From Dermabacter sp. (GTDB taxonomy: Bacteria; Actinomycetota; Actinomycetes; Actinomycetales; Dermabacteraceae): DNA of 64,000 nucleotides. Made by a program: the position numbers and the translations under genes. A model generated the notes under the pieces. That model ran no database searches and was not told the DNA's origin. It was given only the letters and a program-made list of their open reading frames with translations. Shown here piece after piece: positions 48,698 through 55,851 of this stretch; positions within the stretch are counted from its first letter, which is position 1; each line of letters opens with the position of its first letter. Where the stretch lies: contig JAUNTX010000007.1 in NCBI GenBank assembly GCA_030538475.1, positions 53,669-117,668 on the forward strand, written 5' to 3'.

Positions 48698-49417
48698 CTA
48701 ACCGTCGCCCGAGCTGAGGGAGAACGTCACGACATCGACCTGGGCGTCGTCGGGCATCTCGGGGTAGTGCTTCTGCAGGCCACGCTTGAACTCGGTAATA
48801 TCGGCGTCGCTCGGGAGCTTCGTCTGCGCCGCAGTGAGGCCGTCGAGTGGATAACGCTCGATGTGGGTGACGACCCCATCGAGGGTTCGGTGCTCCTCGT
48901 CGTCCTCAAAGACGAACAGTGCAGGTCCGAGCGCAATCGGATCGTCGTACCGGACGGTGACGGTCTTACGTCCGGCCGCCACATCGTCGTAGTAGCGCTT
49001 ATTGAACCGGACCACGCGTCGCGCATATGCGTCGGGAGAAATGTAGGAGTCGGGCAGGAGCTTCCGGATCGGCCGTACCTGTGGGCCGGTGGGAGTTGGG
49101 ACGGCGACAAGGATGTCCGGGTGTAGGTCAAGGAGCACCTGGCGGCACCGCCCGCAGGGTGGGATTAACCCGCGGCCTCGATTGCCCGCGGCGGCAATGG
49201 TGAGGAGTGGTCCCGCTCCCGCGGTGGCGGCAGCACCGAGAGCAACGAGTTCAGCGCAGGGGCCACCGGTGAAGTGATGGACGTTCACCGCCGTGTGGAT
49301 GACGCCGGAGGTGTCCATCGCGGCGGCGGCGACGGTGTGGTGCGGACCGGCCTCGAGCGTTGCTGCGAGACGTTCTGCCGCATCCACGACGCGCCGTTCG
49401 GAATCGACAAGAATCAT
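48698..49417 (-). CDS. Cytidine deaminase-like / ASCH domain fusion
   Basis: 239 residues. Residues 1-~130 are a CDA-fold deaminase: VHHFTGGPCAELVALG gives the zinc His/Cys-Ala-Glu site in CAE form, and PPCGRCRQVL the PCxxC zinc cysteines. Residues ~140-239 form an ASCH domain, VRFNKRYYDDVAAGRKTVTVRYDDP, with VVTHIERYPL and the C-terminal VVTFSL. ASCH folds bind RNA or modified nucleosides. The fusion suggests an enzyme on a free or RNA-borne modified base, but the substrate is not known. ATGA overlap with the 4-TM gene upstream. Confidence 0.75.
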   Translation of the reverse strand: MILVDSERRVVDAAERLAATLEAGPHHTVAAAAMDTSGVIHTAVNVHHFTGGPCAELVALGAAATAGAGPLLTIAAAGNRGRGLIPPCGRCRQVLLDLHPDILVAVPTPTGPQVRPIRKLLPDSYISPDAYARRVVRFNKRYYDDVAAGRKTVTVRYDDPIALGPALFVFEDDEEHRTLDGVVTHIERYPLDGLTAAQTKLPSDADITEFKRGLQKHYPEMPDDAQVDVVTFSLSSGDG

Positions 49418-50010
49418 GACCCCAGTGTGCCGGACGGCGGGGCAGGAATCTTCCAACTCACCTCGGGAAGCGCCTCGGTGGTGGGGGCGCCAGGGTAATG
49501 GCCGTCGGCCTGGCCGGGAGTGGGGCGGGGTCGGGTGAGGGGTGGGGCGATGAGGATGGCGATGCCGAGGATGACGGCGCCGAGCCAGCGCAGATGGTCA
49601 AGGATCGCGAGGGCGATGATCAGCCAATCGGGGTCGGAATACATGCTCGCCCACGCGAACAGCGCGGCGGTGGGCAGCATGGTGGGGAAGAGGACCCCGC
49701 CGACGATACCGATGAAGATCAGGGCCGAGGCGGCAGCGGCGAAGTACTGCGCAAGCCCCCGCACGGTGCTGGCCACGACGATGGCGGCAAAGCCCGCGGC
49801 AATGAAGACGAAGTTCGGTGCGACGGCGAACAGGAAATAGGCGGGAAGGATGTAGAACGCGAGGGCGAGGATCTGGAGATCACCCTGCTCTATCGCATCT
49901 TTGCTCAATGGCGCGAACACGATCGCGGTGACACCCTGAAAAAACACGCTGAGCACGAAGGCGGTGGTCGCGAGGGTGAGGTAGACGATGCCGGCTTTCG
50001 TGGGTGCCAT
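49414..50010 (-). CDS. Four-helix membrane protein, paralogue 2
   Basis: 198 residues: four helices similar in order and length to those of the 35683-36201 protein, with shared MxPxKxGxxYLxLA opening and LRWLGAVILGIAILI. A ~40-residue Pro-rich cytosolic tail is specific to this copy. GAAGGAAG precedes the ATG. Its stop overlaps the start of the deaminase-ASCH gene (ATGA), so the two products are probably made together. Divergent from jetB across 155 bp. Confidence 0.7.
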   Translation of the reverse strand: MAPTKAGIVYLTLATTAFVLSVFFQGVTAIVFAPLSKDAIEQGDLQILALAFYILPAYFLFAVAPNFVFIAAGFAAIVVASTVRGLAQYFAAAASALIFIGIVGGVLFPTMLPTAALFAWASMYSDPDWLIIALAILDHLRWLGAVILGIAILIAPPLTRPRPTPGQADGHYPGAPTTEALPEVSWKIPAPPSGTLGS

Positions 50011-50116
50011 GGGAGCTTCCTTCTCTGGTGGGCGTGTGCCTCCATGCTGGCAAAGATTGACCTACCGCGTCGGCGGCCTGTGGATAACTCGTCTGAGGGC
50101 CGCCGAAGCGAAACGG

Positions 50117-50122
50117 TAGGCT
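50117..50122 (+). promoter_or_regulatory. Candidate jetB-jetC -10 element
   Basis: TAGGCT within CGGTAGGCT, the same 9-mer seen over the tgt stop in front of jetA. It would give a ~37-nt leader before the jetB GTG. Confidence 0.4.
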
Positions 50123-50165
50123 GGGCTCGCACTCCCTGCCCCGCCCACGAAAGGCGCCCATACCC

Positions 50166-50933
50166 GTGAACGAGACGCCCCGCCCCTTAGCGTCCGGCAT
50201 CCGCACAGATGCCCTCGACTCGTGGGAGAGCGACATCCTGGAGGGGGACGAGCACGACCTCGCTCGTCAGGGCTCGAGCGGGGGTGCCCTCGTGGACGAA
50301 TCCAGACGCGTCCTCGTGGCCCTCCTCCAGGGCCCCTACATCGACGGTAGGCGCGATCCCGCCCGCTACGGGCAGCTCTTGCGCGACCGGGTAGCCATCG
50401 AAAACCGGCTGGCCGACATGTTCGTGGAACTGGTGCTCGATGATGACGCCCAGGTGGCGTTCGTGCGCCAAAGCGAAGCCGATCCCGACGCCCCGAAGCT
50501 CTTGCGCCGCCTCACGGGCCTCAACCGCCTGGACTCCGTGCTCATTCTGGTGCTGCGCCAGCACCTGCTCACGCAATCCTCGCGCGGGCAGCGGGCCGTG
50601 GTCAGCGAGGCCGAACTGGCCTCGACCCTCGCCACCTACCGCCGCGCCGACTCCACGGACGAGGCCGGGTTCGCGAAAGACATCCGCACGTCCATCGCGA
50701 AGCTCCAGCGCGCGGGCCTGCTCGAAGAACAGGGCGATAGCTTCGAGGTGTCGCCCGTCCTCAAGCTCATGGTCACGCCCGATACGGCGCGCACCTTCAT
50801 CGACCTGTACGAGCGCGCGGGCGAGGACGTGGCGGGGGCAGCCGAGGCGCTCGCGGGCGATGCCCCGGCAGACGACGAGGGCGAGAGCCAGGCCGACGAA
50901 ACCCCCGCCGAGGCAGAAGGAGACCAGGCATGA
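50166..50933 (+). CDS. jetB: Wadjet/MksBEF-like system subunit JetB (DUF4194, MksE-like)
   Basis: 255 residues of the DUF4194 family, the winged-helix KITE subunit of Wadjet complexes. Conserved features are VDESRRVLVALLQGPYIDGRRDPARYGQLL, the ENRLADMFVELVLDDD segment, RLTGLNRLDSVLILVLRQHL and an SIAKLQRAGLLEEQGDSFEVSPVLKLMV wing near residues 175-205. The C-terminal 50 residues are acidic and disordered. ATGA overlap joins it to jetC. In intact loci jetA precedes it directly; here jetA lies 17 kb upstream. Confidence 0.87.
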   Translation: MNETPRPLASGIRTDALDSWESDILEGDEHDLARQGSSGGALVDESRRVLVALLQGPYIDGRRDPARYGQLLRDRVAIENRLADMFVELVLDDDAQVAFVRQSEADPDAPKLLRRLTGLNRLDSVLILVLRQHLLTQSSRGQRAVVSEAELASTLATYRRADSTDEAGFAKDIRTSIAKLQRAGLLEEQGDSFEVSPVLKLMVTPDTARTFIDLYERAGEDVAGAAEALAGDAPADDEGESQADETPAEAEGDQA

Positions 50934-53900
50934 GCGACATCGCGGACCTCGGCGGCGCGGCGCCGCTCGAAGGACTCGAAAACGTCGGCGTCGGCCCCGC
51001 CGAGGCAATCGACACCCAGGCCGCGCCCCCGGACTCGGACCACCCGCACCCGGGCCAGTGGCGGCTCACCCACGTGCAGTTGAGCAACTGGGGAACGTTC
51101 GATGGCACGCACGATCTGGCGATCAGCGAGAAGGGCTTCTTCCTCACGGGCGGTCCCGGAACGGGCAAGTCCACCCTGCTGGACGCCATCAGCGCCCTGC
51201 TGACCCCGCCGCGCTCCCTGCACTTCAACGCCGCCGCGTCCGACGCGGGGCCCCGCCAGGCGAAGTATCGGCGCACGGTCGCCAGCTACGTGCGCGGCGC
51301 CTACGCGATGCACTACGACGCCGCGACCGGCGAGTTCAGCCAGGACGTGCTGCGAGACAAGACCACCCTCTCGGTGGTGAGCCTGCGCTACGGCAACGGG
51401 CTCGGGCAGATGCTCCAGCTCACCCGCATGTTCCTCCTGCACGCGGGGCACACGGCGGATTCCGAGGTGCGCAGCCTCTACGTCATCTCCACCCGCCCCT
51501 ATGACGAGCGCGAGCTGCGGCCCTTCGTGGGCTCCACGATCGAAGGCAAGGCCCTCGAAAATGCCTTGGAGGGCACCGAGACCTTCCGGCAGTTCCGCGA
51601 GTACCGGGCCCGCTTCAGCCAGATCCTCGGGATCCCGGACGACAAGGCGCTCGGGCTTCTCCACAAGATCCAGTCCGCGAAGGAACTCGGCGATGTTAAC
51701 GCGCTGCTGCGCGACTACATGCTGGATGAGCCCCGCACGTTCGACCTCGCCGATCAGGCGCTCGCCAACTTCCAGAACCTTTCCGAGGTGTACGTGGCGC
51801 TCGTCGCGGCGCGCGAGCAGCGCGACGTGCTCACCGTGCTGCGCGACGCCGACAGTGCGTGGCGCGAGGCGCGCACGCGCGGCGAAGCCCTCGTCGAGCG
51901 GCGAGGCGATATCGATACCTTCGCGGCCCGCCACCTCGTGCGCCTGCTGGCCGACGAGACCGAGCGGCTGCAGCGCGACGACGAGCGTTTGCGCGCCCAC
52001 CGTGGCCGCCTGACCACCGACATCGCCGAATCCCGCCACGACCTCGCCCAGCTGAAGGAACAGCGCCGGAGCGCGGGCGGCGGCGAGATCGACAATTGGA
52101 AGAAACAGATCGCGGGCCTCGACGTGGAGCGCGACCGGCGCCGCGAGCGGGCCACCGAGTTCTCCGGGCAACTGGCGCTCGTGGACCTGCGCACGCCCTC
52201 GAACGAGGACATGTTCCAGACCACCCAGCGGGAAGTGGCGCGGCTGCGCGCGGAGCTGGAAGAGCAGGAGAAGAACTCGTCAAAGGAACAGTGGGAGGCG
52301 GAGGCCGCCGTGCGCGAGCACGCCCACGAACGCGAGGTCGCGCACAGCGAACTGGCCTCGCTCACCTCCCGCGCCTCGAACCTCCACTCCGACGACGTGG
52401 CGCTGCGGGACCTCATCGCGCAGCGCATCCAGGTGGCGCCGAGCGACCTGCCGTTTGCCGCCGAACTTCTCCAGGTGAAGGCGGGTGAGGAGGAATGGAC
52501 GGCGGCGGCCGAACAAGGTCTGCGGGGCCTTGCCCGCTCGATCCTCGTGCCCGAGCGCGCCTACCGCGCGTTTGCCACGGAGATCGATCAGATGAAGCTG
52601 CGCCGCCGCGTGAGCTACAACCGGATCAACCAGAACGCCATCGCGGCCCCGCGGCGACTCGATCAGCGGGCGCTCGGCGCGAAGATCGACGTCAAGGATG
52701 GCGAGTTCCACGACTGGCTGAGCGCCGAGATCGCGAGCCGCATGGACTACGTGTGCGCCGAATCGCTCGAGGAATTCACGAAGCTGCCGCGCGCGGTGCT
52801 GCGCAGCGGGCAGATCAAGCATTCCGCGACGCGCCACGAAAAGAACGCGGACCGGCAGATCAACGACCGCTCCCAGTGGGTGCTCGGCTTCGATAACCGC
52901 GCCAAGCGCGCCGTGTTCGAGGCCGCGCGTACCGCCGCCGAGCAGGCACTGTTTGAGGCGCAGGCCCGGCGCAAGGACCTCGAGCGCGAGGGCGAGGCCC
53001 GCCGCGAGAAACTGTTCGCGCTCCAGGCGATTGCCGCGGTGCAGTGGGACGATATCGACGCGGCGAGCGTGGCACGGCGCGTGGCGAACCTGCAGGACAT
53101 GGTGCGCGCCGCGGAAGACGGATCGAGCGCCCTCACCCAGATCGCCCAGCAGATCGATCAGGTGGAAACCTCGATTGCCGAGGGCGACGAAGAGCTGCTC
53201 GACATCGTGAGCCAGCTGGGCCGCATCAACGAGCAGCTGGACCGGGCCACGGGGCGCCACCAGGCGGCCGCGGCCCAGGTGGAACAGCGCCAGCTCAGCG
53301 AAGAAACCGAACGCGACCTCGAGGAGCGGTTCAAGGCCATCGCCCCCACCCTCGTGCTGTCGACCATCGACCAGGTGACCAAGGACGCGTCGGCCACTCT
53401 CGATGCCGAACTCGTGGATCTCACGCGGCGCACCTCGCGCGCCGAAGAGGAGATGCGCACGGCCATGCGGGAGTTCTCGCGCCGCTGGCCCGCCGAAGGG
53501 GCCGACGTGGACACCTCCATCGAGGCGGCCCCCGAATACCTCGCGATCCTCCAGCGGATCGAGGAGGAGAAACTGCCGGAGGTCGAGGATCGATTCTTCG
53601 AGTTCTTCACGGGCAACACGCTCGGTGACGTGCAGGCGCTCGCGACGGCGATTGCGCGCGAGCCCGCCCAGATCCGCGGCCGCCTCGCGAAAATCAACGA
53701 GCTACTGGCCCAGGTCGAGTTCCACGAGGGCCGCTTCCTGCAGCTCTCGATGCGGCCCGTGCACCTGGCGGCGCTCGACGAGTTCAAGCAGGCGCTCGCG
53801 AAGGCCGTCAACGCGACCGTGGAAAACGATCTCACGCTCGATCACGAACGGGCCGAAGAACGCTTCCTGGCGCTCCAGGACCTCATGGACATCATCACGA

Positions 53901-54343
53901 AGGCCCGCACGAAGGACGACCTGGCCTCCCGGGCGATCCTCGACGTGCGCCGTCACGTCCACTTCCACGCCGAAGAAGTGGATGAGAGCGGCCAGGTGGT
54001 GCACGCCCACGAATCCGGTGGCCCCCTGTCCGGCGGTCAGAACGAACGCCTCACCACGTTCTGCCTCGCGGCGGCCCTGCGCTATCAGCTCGCGGGAACC
54101 GGCGTGGACGTGCCGCGCTACGCCCCGATCATCATCGACGAGGCGTTCAGTAAGGGCGCGGGCAAGTTCATCACCGCGGCGATGGAGTCGTTCCGCCACT
54201 TCGGCTTCCAGGTGATCCTCGCGAACCCCGGGAAGAACCCGCAGGCGCTCGCCCCGTTCATCGGTGGCGTCGGGGTCGTGGCGATTCGTGAGGACCGCTA
54301 TTCCTCCGTGAGCCCGATTGAGTTCGTGCGCACGGGCGAGTAG
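50930..54343 (+). CDS. jetC: Wadjet/MksBEF-like system ATPase JetC (SMC-like, MksB-like)
   Basis: 1137 residues, an SMC/SbcC-type ATPase that forms the DNA-extruding motor. Walker A GGPGTGKST is at residues 74-82, the ABC signature LSGGQ at 1033-1037 and Walker B IIIDEA with D1070/E1071. Long coiled coils run through ~300-480 and ~640-870 around a hinge-like region. DNA loop extrusion leading to plasmid cleavage needs the nuclease JetD in known systems. No jetD follows: the next gene is convergent and encodes a maltokinase. All ATPase motifs are intact, so this half is probably functional. Confidence 0.9.
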   Translation: MSDIADLGGAAPLEGLENVGVGPAEAIDTQAAPPDSDHPHPGQWRLTHVQLSNWGTFDGTHDLAISEKGFFLTGGPGTGKSTLLDAISALLTPPRSLHFNAAASDAGPRQAKYRRTVASYVRGAYAMHYDAATGEFSQDVLRDKTTLSVVSLRYGNGLGQMLQLTRMFLLHAGHTADSEVRSLYVISTRPYDERELRPFVGSTIEGKALENALEGTETFRQFREYRARFSQILGIPDDKALGLLHKIQSAKELGDVNALLRDYMLDEPRTFDLADQALANFQNLSEVYVALVAAREQRDVLTVLRDADSAWREARTRGEALVERRGDIDTFAARHLVRLLADETERLQRDDERLRAHRGRLTTDIAESRHDLAQLKEQRRSAGGGEIDNWKKQIAGLDVERDRRRERATEFSGQLALVDLRTPSNEDMFQTTQREVARLRAELEEQEKNSSKEQWEAEAAVREHAHEREVAHSELASLTSRASNLHSDDVALRDLIAQRIQVAPSDLPFAAELLQVKAGEEEWTAAAEQGLRGLARSILVPERAYRAFATEIDQMKLRRRVSYNRINQNAIAAPRRLDQRALGAKIDVKDGEFHDWLSAEIASRMDYVCAESLEEFTKLPRAVLRSGQIKHSATRHEKNADRQINDRSQWVLGFDNRAKRAVFEAARTAAEQALFEAQARRKDLEREGEARREKLFALQAIAAVQWDDIDAASVARRVANLQDMVRAAEDGSSALTQIAQQIDQVETSIAEGDEELLDIVSQLGRINEQLDRATGRHQAAAAQVEQRQLSEETERDLEERFKAIAPTLVLSTIDQVTKDASATLDAELVDLTRRTSRAEEEMRTAMREFSRRWPAEGADVDTSIEAAPEYLAILQRIEEEKLPEVEDRFFEFFTGNTLGDVQALATAIAREPAQIRGRLAKINELLAQVEFHEGRFLQLSMRPVHLAALDEFKQALAKAVNATVENDLTLDHERAEERFLALQDLMDIITKARTKDDLASRAILDVRRHVHFHAEEVDESGQVVHAHESGGPLSGGQNERLTTFCLAAALRYQLAGTGVDVPRYAPIIIDEAFSKGAGKFITAAMESFRHFGFQVILANPGKNPQALAPFIGGVGVVAIREDRYSSVSPIEFVRTGE

Positions 54344-54370
54344 GCGGCAGCGGGCGGGCGGGGCCGACGG

Positions 54371-55759
54371 CTACCGGGCCGTGAGCCGCGCGAGTGCCCG
54401 CAGGGGGATCGCCAGCCACTCGGGCCGATTGCTCGCCTCGTAGACGGCCTCGTAGGCGGCTTTGTCGAGCTCGAACACGCGCACGAGGGCGCGCAGATCG
54501 GCCTCGTCGATGCTGGCGCCGGGCGCGGCGAGCACTCGGCTCACGTACGTGTCGAGGAAGGCCGCGCGGGCCTCGGCGGCCCAGGCGCTCGCGTCGACGT
54601 CGTGATTGAGCTGGACGTAGCCGCTCACGTAGTCGATGCTGCGCAGGATCCCCGCGACATCGCGCGCGGGCGAGTCGGGGCGTTCGCGTTCGGCCATGGG
54701 GCGCAGGGGCTCGCCCTCGAAGTCGAGCAGGACCCAGCCGCCGTCCGGCGCATCGAGCACCTGCCCGAGGTGGAGGTCGCCGTGAATGCGCTGGAAGGGA
54801 GGCCAGGCCAGGCGCAGCGCGTCCCCGTAGGCCGCCGAGAGCGCCTGCTCGTATTCGGCAAGGGCGGGCACGCTCGTCACGAATCCGGCGAGGCGTTCGC
54901 GCAGCGCCTGCAGCGTGAGGGCCACCGTGTTGACGTCGGCGGGCTCGGTCGGCATGACCCGCGCGAGGTCGGCATGGACATCGGCGAGGGCCGCGCCCAG
55001 TTCCGCGGCGCCGTCCACGAACGATTCCCCGGCGGTCGCGGCCACGAGCGCTTCGCGCCACGCATCCTCCACGCCGGGCAGGAACACGTTCATGAGGGCC
55101 GCATCCGAAGGGCCCACGGCATCGTGCAGGTGCAGCGAGCCGAGCAGGGGAGCGATCCGGGAATTGCCCGCCTTCTGCAGGGCCGTCTGGATCTCGATGT
55201 CCGGGTTGGTGCCGCTTGAGAGCACCCGGAACACCTTCATGATGACTTCGAGGCCGCTCTCGCTCGTCGCGATGAGCGACGTATTCGACTGCTCGCCGGA
55301 GAGCCGACGGGTGCTCGTGAGGCGGGTGAGCTGATCCTCGAGATCCAGCTCGGCGGTCAGGGAGGCCGTCAGGGTGATGCCCTCACCTTCGGCGCGGGGG
55401 TGGGTGAGGGCGCCGATGAGGGCGCGGCGGCCGTCGTCAATCGCGGTCGCGTCGGCGATATACGCGGTGCCGCTCGGGGTGTCGAGCGTCGAGATGAGCG
55501 CGTCGGCATCCGCAAACGCCAGCTCCGTCACGTACGTCCACGTGAGCGGGACGGCGAAGCGGCGCCCATCGCCCGCCTGGAACGTGGCGAACGTGGTGGT
55601 GCGCTGCGGGGTATCGGCGAGGCGCACCCACCCGGCCACGCGCAACTCGGGCGCCGGGCCGCCTGCCGACGGATACCACCGCTGGTCGAGCATCCAGGTG
55701 CCGAGATCCGTGAGGAAGGCGGAACGGAGCGTGGGGTCTGAGAAGACGGTGCTGAGCAT
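54371..55759 (-). CDS. mak: Maltokinase
   Basis: ATP-dependent phosphorylation of maltose to maltose 1-phosphate, the donor for GlgE alpha-glucan synthesis. 462 residues: an N-terminal lid-type domain (WMLDQRWYPSAGG) followed by the kinase-like fold, with the catalytic loop RIHGDLHLGQVL and the metal site LLDFEGEP, both standard for Mak/Pep2. Usually fused or next to treS, or near glgE/glgB; none is visible here, so the partner genes must be elsewhere. Confidence 0.88.
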   Translation of the reverse strand: MLSTVFSDPTLRSAFLTDLGTWMLDQRWYPSAGGPAPELRVAGWVRLADTPQRTTTFATFQAGDGRRFAVPLTWTYVTELAFADADALISTLDTPSGTAYIADATAIDDGRRALIGALTHPRAEGEGITLTASLTAELDLEDQLTRLTSTRRLSGEQSNTSLIATSESGLEVIMKVFRVLSSGTNPDIEIQTALQKAGNSRIAPLLGSLHLHDAVGPSDAALMNVFLPGVEDAWREALVAATAGESFVDGAAELGAALADVHADLARVMPTEPADVNTVALTLQALRERLAGFVTSVPALAEYEQALSAAYGDALRLAWPPFQRIHGDLHLGQVLDAPDGGWVLLDFEGEPLRPMAERERPDSPARDVAGILRSIDYVSGYVQLNHDVDASAWAAEARAAFLDTYVSRVLAAPGASIDEADLRALVRVFELDKAAYEAVYEASNRPEWLAIPLRALARLTAR

Positions 55760-55851
55760 GGGGGCCTCTGACTCGAAGACGTGTGCTTCCTAGACTATCC
55801 TCCGCTGGTAGCCTGGCGTGTGGACACATGGTCTCAAGGGAGGTCGCGTCG

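Larger units (their letters stand above)
32930..50165. other. Accessory block separating jetA from jetBC
   Basis: A 17.2 kb stretch between two parts of one expected operon. It holds a DUF6318/PKD array, a glycan-utilisation operon, a decayed toxin-antitoxin pair, a methyltransferase, a deaminase-ASCH fusion and two 4-TM paralogues. Parts of the left end (33.4-34.2 and 35.3-35.6 kb) are much richer in A+T than the rest of the window. No integrase, transposase or clear terminal repeat is visible, so the mechanism of entry is unknown. Confidence 0.6.

Noticed and set aside
32989..50087. DnaA-box-like 9-mers on the two sides of the insert (TTGTCCACA at 32989-32997, and the complement of TTATCCACA at 50079-50087)
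   Set aside because: Single boxes of this size are expected by chance in 64 kb, and there is no cluster or AT-rich unwinding region.
32930..50165. Insertion sequence or integrase responsible for the block
   Set aside because: No transposase, integrase or terminal inverted repeat could be seen in any frame, so no mobile-element type is claimed.
54371..55759. A divergent JetD
   Set aside because: The HGDLHLGQVL and LLDFEGEP motifs identify a maltokinase, and the gene is on the opposite strand.
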